Source: JACVRW01 sp963803085
GTDB taxonomy: Bacteria; Actinomycetota; Thermoleophilia; Solirubrobacterales; Thermoleophilaceae
NCBI GenBank assembly: GCA_963803085.1
Contig: CAWDLE010000017.1
Coordinates: forward strand, 233,282 to 297,281
Length of the DNA stretch: 64,000 nucleotides
Direction of reading: 5' to 3'
In this document: in pieces, positions 50,038 to 59,071 of the stretch
How positions within the stretch are numbered: the stretch's first letter is position 1
Layout of the letters: each line of letters opens with the position of its first letter
The notes under the pieces: generated by a model
The model's database searches: none
What the model was told of the DNA's origin: nothing
What the model saw: the letters and a program-made list of their open reading frames with translations, nothing else
Translations under genes and position numbers: made by a program

Positions 50038-50535
50038 CTACGGCGCCACTGCGCGGCAGAAGTCCTCGTCGTCGGCGCGGTCCGGCCCTGCCAGGACGCG
50101 GGGAGTTCCGGTTTCGAGATCGAAGACTTTGTGGCCCGCGTTGAGAATCACGCTGCCGGCGCCGGGGCGCTGCATGATGTTGATCGCGCCGTTCAGCGTC
50201 ACCGTTCCGCGGACGAAGTCGTACAGCGCGACGAGGTGGTTGTGCTCGTGCAGCGTGAAGCCGGTGACGCTGTTGACGTCGTTCGAGCGGTGGACGATGT
50301 GGTCGATCGCCCTGATCGGCTGGCCTGCGGCGTCCAGCCACACCTGGCCGCGGACCGTGAAGAAGTCGATGAAGTCGTCGTTGAAGGTCCACGCTGGATT
50401 GAACTCGGAGCAGTCAATCGTGTCCGATTCGTCGAACTCGAAGCTGTAGCGCTCCGGGGCGGCGCCGGCCGCCGGTGACGTGGCGACTCCGAGCGTAAGT
50501 GCGAGGACGGTGAGACCTACGAGTGGACGCTTCAC
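50038..50535 (-). CDS. Secreted protein of unknown function
   Basis: A 165-residue protein with a Sec signal peptide: MKRPLVGLTVLALTLGVATSPAAGA with a likely cleavage after AGA. The mature part is rich in beta-type segments (ERYSFEFDESDTIDCSEFNPAWTF, VTGFTLHEHNHLVALYDFVRGTVTLNGAINIMQ) and has two cysteines, one near each end, which may form a disulfide. No family recognised; similar secreted proteins are common in this group of actinobacteria. It is convergent with the Usp gene. Confidence 0.75.
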   Translation of the reverse strand: MKRPLVGLTVLALTLGVATSPAAGAAPERYSFEFDESDTIDCSEFNPAWTFNDDFIDFFTVRGQVWLDAAGQPIRAIDHIVHRSNDVNSVTGFTLHEHNHLVALYDFVRGTVTLNGAINIMQRPGAGSVILNAGHKVFDLETGTPRVLAGPDRADDEDFCRAVAP

Positions 50536-50674
50536 GACCGTCTCCTTCCGTGTGCGCGGGCGTGGCCGAGCCTAACCCCGCCGCTGGCCGCGGGTCAACC
50601 GCTCGCGTCGATCGCAGCGGCGCTGAGGCACGAGTCGGGCGCAACTCGGGGCGCGTCCGCGGTTTCTGGCAGAC

Positions 50675-51659
50675 GTGACGCGCTTTTGGGCCTCGGTTGC
50701 CGTCAATGCAACGTTGCTGCTCGCCCTCGCGCCTGCCGCGCACGGCTGCCTTCCCCGGCCGCAACGGCTTCATCGCTTACGTCCACACCTCGCACGCGAG
50801 CGAGGGCGAGGAGGGAGAGGGTCCCAGCACGTCGGTGCGCTCGCTCATGGTGGGGCGTCTGTTCGGCAGGGAGCGCTTCACGCTCCGGAGCTGCACCAGG
50901 GTTGACGATGTGCCGCAGGACCGGGCCTGTGCCGGCTCGTACGACACCCCGGCCTATTCGCCGAACGGCGATCAGCTCTTGGTTGACGCCGGCGAGCAGC
51001 TGGCGATGCTGCGTAGCGACGGCTCCGACTTCCGCCTGCTGCCGCAGCAGACGACGAACGACGGTGCGCCCGCCTGGGCCCCGGACGGCATGCGCTTCGT
51101 GTTCACGGGTCTTGCCGAGGGGGCGGACGAGCCGGACCTCTACGTCTACAGCCTCGCCCGCGGCCGCTCGCGCCGGCTGACCACCACCGGCGGCGCCGCG
51201 CCCGCCTGGTCGTCGCGCGACCGGATCGTCTATGTGGCCGACTACGCGGCCCCCGTGGGGCGGCGGCCGACGGGTCGGCTCGCGCTGATCAACCCCGACG
51301 GCTCGGGCCGGCGCGGGCTGACGCGCAAGGACGGCCTCGCACCGAACTGGTCGCCGCACGGCACCAAGATCGCCTTCATCCGCAAGGGGAAGCTGTACGT
51401 GATCGGGGCAGACGGCAAGGGCCTGCGGCGGGTGGGCGGGCGGCGATTCTCCTTCGACGCCGACGACGTGACCTGGTCTCCGGACGGGCACTACCTCGCG
51501 TACCACAACTTCGAGGCGGGAATCACCGTCGTGGACGCCCTGGGGCGCCGCGACTACGAGTTCGAGCTTGGGCAGTACAGCCCTGGCGCCTCAGCCGACG
51601 CGTTCACGCCCGACTGGCAGCCGCTGCCGCGGGTGCGGAAGGCCTCAGCCGCGCCGTAG
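50675..51659 (+). CDS. Secreted TolB-like beta-propeller protein; frameshift after the signal peptide
   Basis: GTG 50675 encodes a signal peptide (FWASVAVNATLLLALAPAAH), after which an extra G near 50745 shifts the frame; the rest reads AAFPGRNGFIAYVHTSHA to the stop at 51659. The body has WD40-like PD40 repeats: SYDTPAYSPNGDQLLVDAGEQLAMLRSDGSDFRLL, APAWAPDGMRFVFTG, LAPNWSPHGTKIAFIRKGKLYVI, VTWSPDGHYLAY. Corrected length about 327 residues. An exported propeller with no other domain. In the uncorrected frame ATG 50697 would remove most of the signal. Confidence 0.75.
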
Positions 51660-51735
51660 CTTTTGCGTTGACTGCCACGCGTAGTTCGGCTGGACGGGTA
51701 AATCCGGGCATATGAAGGCCCGGTGAGCGCCGGCT

Positions 51736-52005
51736 GTGAGTGTGAGGCCGCTGCTGCCGGGCACAGGCAGAACACTGCCGGCGAAGACCAGGAGACGGAC
51801 ATGGCGAACGCGACTCAACTCGGACAGACAGGACTGCAGGGCTGGCGCGAGAAGGTGGCAGACGGAATCTCGCAGCCAGTCGCAAAGCGTGCACCCCTCG
51901 AGGAGGATCAGGTACGAGCAATCGTCGGGGCTGCCTTCTTCCTCTTGGCGGTGATGTACGTCGTGAAGACGATCTCAGCGGCTACGCGGCAGGCGCGCCA
52001 GGGCT
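51736..52005 (+). repeat. Direct repeat, copy B (leader plus 68-residue gene)
   Basis: Second copy of the block at 49165-49441, 2.57 kb downstream in the same direction. The leader retains GTGAGTGTG and the CTGCTGCCGGGCAC segment; the flanks are unrelated. Confidence 0.8.
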
Positions 52006-52007
52006 GA
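51801..52007 (+). CDS. 68-residue single-span membrane protein, copy B
   Basis: Same sequence as copy A except for the membrane helix (AAFFLLAVMYVVKTI). CAGGAGAC lies before the ATG. The strict conservation of a hydrophilic N-terminal half and the helix in both copies argues for function rather than chance. Regulation may be shared, because the leader was duplicated as well. Confidence 0.75.
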   Translation: MANATQLGQTGLQGWREKVADGISQPVAKRAPLEEDQVRAIVGAAFFLLAVMYVVKTISAATRQARQG

Positions 52008-52076
52008 GCCCGAGAGTGACCCGCGCGGCCGCTTTTCGCGCGAAGCGGCAGCGCGGGCGGGTGGCCGTTCCTGAGT

Positions 52077-52584
52077 TCAGCGTTGGCGCGGTTTGGGCGT
52101 CCAAGGCCGCAGGCGAGGCCACCAGGCCGGCACGGCGCGCCGGTACGCGGCGTACTCCTCGCCGTAGCGCGCGCTCAGCGTCGGCTCTTCGTAGCTCCAC
52201 ACGAACGTGGCGACGACGAGCCCGAACGCGGCCGCGTACGCGAGCAGGAGCGGGCGTCCGAGAACGAGCGCCTGGCCCACGATTGTTGCGCCAACGGCGA
52301 GGTACATCGGATTGCGCACATGGCGATAGAGCCCGCCGACCACGAGCCGCTCCGTAGGCGCCGTCGGTGCCGGCGTCCCACGCCCCTCGAAGACGAAGCG
52401 GCCGAACGCATGCAGGAGGACGCCAGTGCCGAGAGCGATCAGAGCCGAGCCGAGTACGACGAACGGCAGTCGCCGGATTCGAGGACCGCCAGCCAGTCAG
52501 CAGCCACGGCACGAGGCCGGCCACCACGCCGGGCGCCACGAGGAGGAACAGGACGCTGCCGAATGCGGCCTGAGATCTGCTCAC
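52077..52584 (-). pseudogene. ICMT/PEMT-like membrane methyltransferase, one frameshift
   Basis: The 5' part (VSRSQAAFGSVLFLLVAPGVVAGLVPWLLTGW, first membrane helix) and the 3' part (PRIRRLPFVVLGSALIALGTGVLLHAFGRFVFEGRGTPAPTAP and VGGLYRHVRNPMYLAVGATIVGQAL) read in different frames, with the break near 52495. RHVRNPMY and the late EEPTLSARYGEEYAAYRRAVPAWWPRL are the SAM- and substrate-site signature of the isoprenylcysteine carboxyl methyltransferase family. Corrected length about 169 residues with four membrane helices. Substrate unknown in bacteria. Confidence 0.75.
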
Positions 52585-52748
52585 GCCGCGAGCGTACGCC
52601 CAAGCGCCGAGCCCATGCACCAGCCGCTGCTGCTCGCGCAGAGCGACACTTGTGGAGCACGGACTTTCGTCCGCTCATCGACCGCGCGAGCGGTTGGGTC
52701 GTCTGACTCTTCTGACGGCGCCGACATCGTCAGCGAGCGCTTCAGAGG

Positions 52749-53117
52749 CTATGCGAACTCTTGGAGTGGGCTTGGGTGCCTGGGTTCGTACAGACCGATC
52801 TCGCCGGCGCCGGGGATCTTGAAGTGCGCGATCCGGCCCCAGCGCTCGTCCTCGATCGGAGATACAAACTCGACGCCCTTGCGCTCGAGTTCCGCGACGG
52901 TGTGCTCGATGTCATGGCACATGAGGAACAGGGCGTGATGCCCGGGCCCGCGGCCCCAGCCGGAGCCAGGGTGGACGGCAACCTCACCCGGCGGCAAGGC
53001 GAAGATCAGCCAGCCGTCGCCGGCATCGACCCCTTCGAAGCCCAGCACGTCGTGAAGGAACTCCCGAGCTCGCTCGGCGTCCTCGGCGAAGATGATCGTG
53101 TGTGCGCCGGCGATCAC
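52749..53117 (-). CDS. VOC-family protein
   Basis: A 122-residue glyoxalase-fold protein. AHTIIFAEDAERAREFLHDVLGF (first module with metal His), HHALFLMCHDIEHTVAELERKGVEF (second module) and IAHFKIPGAGEIGLYEPRH (metal Glu) place the metal ligands as in active members. The 52585-52748 gap upstream of the ICMT-like gene on the same strand holds no feature I can identify. Confidence 0.8.
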   Translation of the reverse strand: MIAGAHTIIFAEDAERAREFLHDVLGFEGVDAGDGWLIFALPPGEVAVHPGSGWGRGPGHHALFLMCHDIEHTVAELERKGVEFVSPIEDERWGRIAHFKIPGAGEIGLYEPRHPSPLQEFA

Positions 53118-53243
53118 GGCGGTGATCGTAGCGCTGGCTATGGGAGCGCCGGACCAGCTTGGCCAGCCTGACGTCCACTAAATGAGAGTGCCGCATCCCC
53201 ATGGATGCGGGAGCGACCCCTGGAGCTCCCAGGACTGTCGCGT

Positions 53244-54338
53244 TCAGGCGCGCGCCGGCACCCGACTCTCGCGCTCGCTCGTGCGCTCCGTCCGGTAGCC
53301 GTACGCGGCCTCGCGCACGGCCTCGTCGCTCTCGAGGCCCGCGCCCAGGCCGCCGGCGATCGTGCCGAGCGAGCTCGCCATCCAGGCGAGGGCCGCGTAG
53401 TCGCCAATGCCCGCGTCATGCCCGAGCGCCTGCGCCATGACGTCGCTGTCGATGACCAGCGCCGCTCCCAAGAGCGTCATCGCGAACAGCGCCGCGTAGA
53501 GGAACGCGGCGCCCAGCAGCAACGTGAGCGTCGTTGCGACGTTGAAGAGCACGGTCTGCTCGCGGCTGGCCCGCCCCCGCGGCCGCTCCCACAGGCGGTG
53601 CGACACGATCAGCCAGAGCACAGTCGCGCCGACCGACAGCACCATGAGCGCGAGTAGGCGAATCCAGTCGAGCGCATCCGAGAGCTTCCAGAGGTCTGAG
53701 GTCACGAGCGCCAGCGCCACCGCCGCGGCAGCGGCCGCGAGCGCACGCGAGAGGCGCACGATCAGGCGCCAGGGCCGGTTGGCGCGGATCATGCCGGTCA
53801 GTAGCCGAAGGTTCCCGCGCGCGACCGCGGCGACGAAGCGCAGGTCCACGTCGTCGACATCCGGCGCCTCGACCGCGCGGATCGGTGCCGCGAGCTCGGC
53901 CAGCCGACGCCCGACGCGGACGCGTCGTCCCGCCACGCCGTGTCCTGTCTCGAGGCTCTCGCCGACCAAGCCGTCGACCAGCCGGATCACCGCGTCGCGA
54001 GCTCGCCGGCGCATCTGCATCGCCCCGAGCGCCGGCAGCGAGATCAGCGCAACCCCGTGCGTGGCGCTCGCATCGGCCACGATCGGCCGCCTCCCTATGC
54101 GCAGCGGGGCGTCGGTCACGCACACGGCGAGATCCCACCCGTGACGCAGCATGCGCTCGCGACCCAGGTCGATCGCGTCCACGCCGCTCGTCAAGTGAGT
54201 TGCCTCGGGCTCCGTGAGGACGGGGACGCGCCACGAGACCGCGTCGGTGACGCGCTCCGCGAGCAGGGGCGGCAAATCGGCCGCGAGCTCCTCCGCGATC
54301 TCGGTGGGCAGCCCTGGAGCGGCCAGCAGGCCCAGCAC
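53244..54338 (-). CDS. Membrane protein downstream of the second Clp ATPase
   Basis: A 364-residue protein. The first 180 residues are cytoplasmic and mixed alpha/beta (DAIDLGRERMLRHGWDLAVCVTDAPLRIGRRPIVADAS). About four hydrophobic helices follow (ALAAAAAAVALALVTSDLW, IRLLALMVLSVGATVLWLIVSHRLW, TLTLLLGAAFLYAALFAMTLLGAAL, IGDYAALAWMASSLGTIAGGLGAGL). No family recognised. The frame stays open upstream to the clp stop at 54417; GTG 54338 is the first usable start. Probably co-transcribed with the Clp-like gene. Confidence 0.7.
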   Translation of the reverse strand: MLGLLAAPGLPTEIAEELAADLPPLLAERVTDAVSWRVPVLTEPEATHLTSGVDAIDLGRERMLRHGWDLAVCVTDAPLRIGRRPIVADASATHGVALISLPALGAMQMRRRARDAVIRLVDGLVGESLETGHGVAGRRVRVGRRLAELAAPIRAVEAPDVDDVDLRFVAAVARGNLRLLTGMIRANRPWRLIVRLSRALAAAAAAVALALVTSDLWKLSDALDWIRLLALMVLSVGATVLWLIVSHRLWERPRGRASREQTVLFNVATTLTLLLGAAFLYAALFAMTLLGAALVIDSDVMAQALGHDAGIGDYAALAWMASSLGTIAGGLGAGLESDEAVREAAYGYRTERTSERESRVPARA

Positions 54339-54416
54339 CAGCTCGTCCTTGTCGAGCGGGACCTGGGTGCGGGCCAGCGTGACGGTTTCCTCGCCTACGA
54401 GAGCACCACCCCTGGC

Positions 54417-56996
54417 CTACGTCACGGTTCCGGCGGCCTCGGCATGGCTGGTCGCTCGGGGACCGGACGCCTCCACGTGCAGCCGCCCCTCTCGCAGCTC
54501 GACGCGCACACCCTGCCCCGGCTCGATGTCGCCGGCCAGGAGCCGCTCCGAGAGCTCGTCCTCGAGCAGGCGCTGGATCGCGCGCCTGAGCGGCCGCGCC
54601 CCGTACTGCGGGTCGAAGCCCGCGTTCGCGAGGAACTCGACCGCCTCGTCCGAGACCTCAAGCTCAACACCCTGCGCGTGCATGCGCCGCTCCACCTTCG
54701 CGAGCAGCAGACGCGTGATCTGCTTCAGCTGCTCGCGGTCGAGCGCGCGGAACACGATGATCTCGTCGATCCGGTTGAGCAGCTCCGGCCGGAAGCTCTG
54801 GCGGAGCAGCTCCATCAGGTCGTCCTTCAGCTCCTCGAACGGCTCATCCCGGCGCGCGTGTGCCTGGATCCGGTCGGCGCCGAGGTTCGAGGTCATGATC
54901 ACGACGGTGTGCCTGAAGTCGACCGTCCGTCCCTGGCCGTCCGTCAGGCGACCGTCCTCGAGCAGCTGGAGCAGCAGGTTGAAGACGTCGGGATGCGCCT
55001 TCTCGATCTCGTCCAGCAGCAGCACCGAGTACGGGCGCCGGCGCACGGCCTCCGTGAGCTGGCCCGCCTCCTCATAGCCGACGTAGCCCGGGGGAGCTCC
55101 CACCAGGCGCGACACGGTGTGGCGCTCCTGGAACTCGCTCATGTCGAGCCTGACCAGCGCCTGCTCGTCTCCGAATAGCGTCTCGGCGACCGCCCGCGCC
55201 AGCTCGGTCTTGCCGACCCCGGTCGGCCCCAGGAAGAGGAACGAGCCGACCGGCCGGTTCGGGTCGCCCAGCCCCGCCCGCCCGCGCCGGACGGCGCGGG
55301 CGACCGCGTCGACCGCCTCGTCCTGCCCGACCACGCGCTCGTGCAGCTGCGCCTCCAGGCCGAGCAGGCGCTCGCGTTCCTCCTGCGTCAGCTGCGCGAC
55401 CGGAATGCCGGTGCGGCGTGACACGACCTCCGCGACATCGTCGGCGAGCACCTCCGCGGCGCGCCCCCGGCCGCCCGAGCGAGCCGCCTCGATGTCCTCG
55501 CGCAGCTCGTCGATGCGCGGCTTCAGCTCGTTTGCGCGCTCGTAGTCCTCGGCCGCGATCGCCTGGTCGCGCTCGCGTTCGTTGCGGGCCAGGTCGTCCT
55601 CGAGCGCGCGCCGGTCCGCCGGCTTCGTCTTGGAGCGCAGCCGCACCCGCGCGGCCGCCTGGTCGATCAGGTCGATCGCCTTGTCGGGGAGGTAGCGGTC
55701 GGTGATGTAGCGGTCCGACAGCTCAGCGGCCGCCACGATCGCCTCGGGGCTGATGCGAACGCGGTGGTAAGCCTCGTAGCGGTCCCTGAGGCCGTTCAGG
55801 ATCTCGATCGCCTCCTCAACCGACGGCTCGTCGATCAGGACCGGCTGGAAGCGCCGCTCGAGCGCGGCGTCCTTTTCGATGTTCCGCCGGTACTCGTCGA
55901 GCGTCGTCGCGCCGATCATCCTCAGATCGCCGCGCGCGAGCGCCGGCTTCAGCATGTTGGAGGCGTCCATCGAGCCCTCGGCCGCGCCGGCACCCACGAC
56001 CGTGTGCAGCTCGTCGATGAACAGGATCAGGTCGTCGCCGTGGTCGCTGACCTCGTCGATCACGGACTTCAGCCGCTCCTCGAACTCGCCGCGGTACTTC
56101 GTGCCGGCCACCATGCCGGCCAGGTCGAGCACGACCAGGCGCTTGCCCGCCAGCGTCTCCGGCACCTCGTCGTTCACGATCCGCTGTGCGATGCCCTCGG
56201 CGATCGCAGTCTTGCCGACGCCAGGGTCGCCGATCAGGACAGGGTTGTTCTTGGTACGGCGGGAGAGGATCTCGATCGTCTCCTCGATCTCGTCTGCGCG
56301 CCCGATGACCGGGTCGAGCCTGCCCTCGCGCGCGGCCTCGGTGAGATCGCGGCTGTACTCGTCGAGCGTCTTCGTTTGGCTCGCCGGCCGCCCGCCCTCC
56401 TCGGTAGGCGTCACGCCCCGGATGACGGCACCCCGGAGCGCGGGGTGCGAGAGCCCGAAGCGTGCCAGGAGTCGGCCGGCGTCCGACTCCGTGTCGCGTG
56501 CCAGCGCGAGCAGCACGTGCTCGGGTCCGAGGTACGACGAGCCCAGCTCACGCATCTCGTCGAACGCCCCGAGGAGCGCGCCCTTGGCCTCGGGCGAGAG
56601 CGAGGGCGCCACGTCGGTCCGCCCTCCCCGCTCCGCCTCGTCCGCGACCTGGGCTGCGATCGCCTGGGGATCCCCGTCCGCGTTGCGCACGATCTGCGCA
56701 ACCAGGTCGTCCTGCATCGCAGCCGAGAGCAGGTGCTCGGTGTCAAGGTCGAGGGAGCCCCACTCGAGCGCACGCTGCGCGGCGCGTTGAAGGAGCTCGC
56801 GCGTGGCGTCCGAGAAGAAGTCGGTGATGTCGACCTGTTCCACCGGGCGACGCGCAGCCGGCGCCGCCGTTCGCACACCGGGCGGATGCGCACCCGTGTC
56901 GGCCCCGAAGGGGCGGTCGAAGAAGTCCGAGAAGAACTCGTCGAAGAGGCTTCCGCGCCGACGGCGGAAGTCGCCGAATGGGTCATTGGTAGCCAT
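54417..56996 (-). CDS. ClpC/ClpA-like AAA+ ATPase, second copy
   Basis: An 859-residue paralogue of ClpC. It opens with a Phe/Arg/Asp-rich leader (GDFRRRRGSLFDEFFSDFFDRPFGADTG), followed by a Clp N domain (DATRELLQRAAQRALEWGSLDLDTEHLLSAA), AAA-1 (LIGDPGVGKTAIAEG, LFIDELHTVVGAG), a UVR-like coiled coil (AIAAEDYERANELKPRIDELREDIEAARSG) and AAA-2 (LFLGPTGVGKTELARAVAE, LLLDEIEKAHPDVFNLLLQ). The unusual leader and the tail differ from the housekeeping clpC at 18445. It may serve a distinct protease partner or act alone as a disaggregase. Confidence 0.9.
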   Translation of the reverse strand: MATNDPFGDFRRRRGSLFDEFFSDFFDRPFGADTGAHPPGVRTAAPAARRPVEQVDITDFFSDATRELLQRAAQRALEWGSLDLDTEHLLSAAMQDDLVAQIVRNADGDPQAIAAQVADEAERGGRTDVAPSLSPEAKGALLGAFDEMRELGSSYLGPEHVLLALARDTESDAGRLLARFGLSHPALRGAVIRGVTPTEEGGRPASQTKTLDEYSRDLTEAAREGRLDPVIGRADEIEETIEILSRRTKNNPVLIGDPGVGKTAIAEGIAQRIVNDEVPETLAGKRLVVLDLAGMVAGTKYRGEFEERLKSVIDEVSDHGDDLILFIDELHTVVGAGAAEGSMDASNMLKPALARGDLRMIGATTLDEYRRNIEKDAALERRFQPVLIDEPSVEEAIEILNGLRDRYEAYHRVRISPEAIVAAAELSDRYITDRYLPDKAIDLIDQAAARVRLRSKTKPADRRALEDDLARNERERDQAIAAEDYERANELKPRIDELREDIEAARSGGRGRAAEVLADDVAEVVSRRTGIPVAQLTQEERERLLGLEAQLHERVVGQDEAVDAVARAVRRGRAGLGDPNRPVGSFLFLGPTGVGKTELARAVAETLFGDEQALVRLDMSEFQERHTVSRLVGAPPGYVGYEEAGQLTEAVRRRPYSVLLLDEIEKAHPDVFNLLLQLLEDGRLTDGQGRTVDFRHTVVIMTSNLGADRIQAHARRDEPFEELKDDLMELLRQSFRPELLNRIDEIIVFRALDREQLKQITRLLLAKVERRMHAQGVELEVSDEAVEFLANAGFDPQYGARPLRRAIQRLLEDELSERLLAGDIEPGQGVRVELREGRLHVEASGPRATSHAEAAGTVT

Positions 56997-57227
56997 ACCA
57001 TGGACGTACCCGGGGGTGCGTCGCGCATACCGCGGTTGGACGAGCTCGTCAGCCGCGTCCGAGCAGTGCGACCACTGCTCGCATCGCGTTGTTCCAGCAC
57101 CGCCGCTCGTCGCGCAAAGCCCGAGGCCCAGCTGGGCTCTCGCTTCCGCGTGAAAGCGGTACTCCGCGACTGCGGATTCTGGGAAACGCAGCGGGTGCGC
57201 AGGGCGACTCGACCCCTCGGTATCAGC

Positions 57228-57239
57228 CCTATACAAATT
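57228..57239. promoter_or_regulatory. AT-rich motif upstream of the second glutamine-synthetase locus
   Basis: On the minus strand this reads AATTTGTATAGG, matching AATTTGTATACGG at 33161-33173 with one mismatch over the shared length. It is 87 bases upstream of the first start at 57315, just before the 199-base tandem repeat. In so GC-rich a sequence the shared ten AT-rich bases stand out. Confidence 0.4.
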
Positions 57240-57241
57240 TG

Positions 57242-57639
57242 CTCAAAACTGCGTTATAGTCGCCACGCGCCCTCGGGCGCGGCTCGGTAGGCCCCCACCC
57301 GACGGAGGATTCGTATGAGCGACGGCGTCACCGTTGACGCATCGGCCCCGATGACGTTTGGCGGCGATGTGAGGACGGTCCTTGAGAGTCCGCGCGCGGC
57401 CATGCCGCCGAAGACGCTCGAGGAGGCTCGCAATCAGCCACTCAAAACTGCGTTATAGTCGCGGCGCGCCCTCGGGCGCGGCTCGTTAGGCCCCCACTCG
57501 ACGGAGGATATGTATGAGCGACGGCGTCACCGTTGACGCATCGGCCCCCTTGACGTTTGGCGGAGACGTCAACACCGTCCTCCAGAGCCCTCGGACGGTC
57601 ATGCCGCCCAAGACGCTCGAGGAGGCCCGGAACCAGCCG
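57242..57639 (+). repeat. 199-base tandem duplication of a glutamine-synthetase promoter, leader and first codons
   Basis: Unit 1 (57242-57440) and unit 2 (57441-57639) both contain CTCAAAACTGCGTTATAGTC, a seven-base hairpin CGCGCCC/GGGCGCG, the ribosome site ACGGAGGAT and the first 42 codons of the gene. TATAGT is a likely -10 box in each unit. The units differ at several codons, so the duplication is not an assembly stutter of identical reads. The 56997-57241 stretch before it holds no gene. Confidence 0.85.
57315..57458 (+). pseudogene. Truncated 5' copy of the glutamine-synthetase gene (47-codon ORF)
   Basis: Reads MSDGVTVDASAPMTFGGDV...ARNQP like the downstream gene, then LKTAL and a TAG stop. 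The stop is formed by the -10 box (TATAG) of the second unit. It has its own ribosome site (GGAGG). It might be translated as a leader peptide, but it is more simply a remnant of the tandem duplication. Confidence 0.8.
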
Positions 57640-59007
57640 GGCCGGCGCGAGCAGATCGAGCAGATCGTCAAGCGCATCGAGTCCGAGGGCATCAAGTACG
57701 TCTTCTTCCAGCAGGTCTCCGTCACCGGCCGCGTCATGGGCAAGGGCGTCGTCGCCTCCTTCTTCCCGCAGGTCGCCGAGAAGGGCTACCAGCTCGTCTA
57801 CGGCGCCACCGCCAACCTCTTCGTCGACCGCGCCGGCGACTACATCGGCTTCGGTCCCGAGGAGTCGGAGCTCGCGGCGATCGCGGACCTGTCCACCTTC
57901 GCCCAGCTCCCGTGGGATCCGCGCGTCGCACGAGTGTTCTGTGACTGTTACGACACGGAAACAGGGGAGCTGCTCGACGCCGACCCGCGCCAGAACCTCA
58001 AGCGCGTCGTCGCTGAGTTCGAGGAGGAGCTCGGCTACAGCTTCCTGATCGGCATCGAGCCGGAGATGATGTGGCTCAAGAAGAGCGAGGACGGCTCACC
58101 GCCCGAGGGCGTGACCAAGCCCTACTGCTACCACATCCACCAGTTCGAGGAACTGCGTCCGGTGCTCCTCGACGTCGTCGAATACGGCCAGGCGCTCGGC
58201 CTCGACATGTCCTACGGCGACCACGAGGACGCCCCCGGCCAGCTCGAGCTGAACTTCCGCTTCGACCGCCCCGTCAAGACCGCCGACAACATCACCACCT
58301 ACCGGCAGATCTGCGCCGCGGTGGGCCGCAAGCACGGCCTTCTGCCGACCTTCATGCCGAAGCCGTTCACGGGCGTGAGCGCGAACGGGCACCACCACCA
58401 CTTCACGCTCATCGACGACGAGGGCAACAACGTCTTCCACGACAAGAGCGGGCCGGCGGAGCTGAGTGACACTGCCCGTTACTTCCTGGGAGGCATGCTG
58501 GAGCACTTCGGCGCTCTGATGTGCGTCGGGAACCCGACGGTCAACTCCTACTGCCGCATGTGGGACTTCGGCTTCTGGGCCCCCGTCTACAAGAACTGGG
58601 GCTGGCAGAACCGCACCTGCACCGTCCGCGTGGCGAGCGGTGGCCGCTTCGAGTACCGCGGCGTCGACTCGAGCTCGAACCCGTACCTCACGATCCCGGC
58701 GCTGCTGTATGCCGGGCTCGACGGCATCCGCAACAAGATCGATCCGGGCGAGCCGCAGTCGAGGAACACCTACGACATCCTCGCCGAGCAGGCCGAGAAC
58801 GGCAGCAAGCCGACCGAGAAGCTCGAGCGCGTGCCGGACTCCCTCGGCGCCGCCCTCGAGGCGCTCGACGCGGACGACCTGATCAAGAGCGCCATGCCGG
58901 GTCGCCTCTACGACGTGTTCAAGCACTACAAGCGCGACGAGTGGGAGCGCTACCTCGCCGCCGTGACCGACTGGGAGCGCGACGAGTACCTCGAGGTGCT
59001 GCCGTGA
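57514..59007 (+). CDS. Glutamine-synthetase-family ligase, second locus
   Basis: A 497-residue GS-type protein, clearly diverged from the first locus. VASFFPQVAEKGYQLVYG, IGIEPEMMWLKKS (metal glutamates), DHEDAPGQLELNFRF, HGLLPTFMPKPFTGVSANGHHHHFTL (note HHHH) and VRVASGGRFEYRGVDSSSNPYLTIPAL mark the active site. It opens an operon with glxB/C/D-type genes, so the product is more likely a gamma-glutamyl-amide synthetase (GlnT/GmaS-like) than GlnA. The RBS GGAGG (57503-57507) is six bases from the ATG. Confidence 0.85.
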   Translation: MSDGVTVDASAPLTFGGDVNTVLQSPRTVMPPKTLEEARNQPGRREQIEQIVKRIESEGIKYVFFQQVSVTGRVMGKGVVASFFPQVAEKGYQLVYGATANLFVDRAGDYIGFGPEESELAAIADLSTFAQLPWDPRVARVFCDCYDTETGELLDADPRQNLKRVVAEFEEELGYSFLIGIEPEMMWLKKSEDGSPPEGVTKPYCYHIHQFEELRPVLLDVVEYGQALGLDMSYGDHEDAPGQLELNFRFDRPVKTADNITTYRQICAAVGRKHGLLPTFMPKPFTGVSANGHHHHFTLIDDEGNNVFHDKSGPAELSDTARYFLGGMLEHFGALMCVGNPTVNSYCRMWDFGFWAPVYKNWGWQNRTCTVRVASGGRFEYRGVDSSSNPYLTIPALLYAGLDGIRNKIDPGEPQSRNTYDILAEQAENGSKPTEKLERVPDSLGAALEALDADDLIKSAMPGRLYDVFKHYKRDEWERYLAAVTDWERDEYLEVLP

Positions 59008-59071
59008 TCCGCGGGGCAGGGGCGAGGTCGAGCCGGCTGTCGTTCCGCGGGCCGGGGCAGGCGGCCTAGCC

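Noticed and set aside
59005..59070. 21-codon ORF between the second GS gene and glxB
   Set aside because: GTGA overlap is suggestive, but the sequence is Arg/Gly-rich with no features, and the length is within chance in GC-rich DNA.
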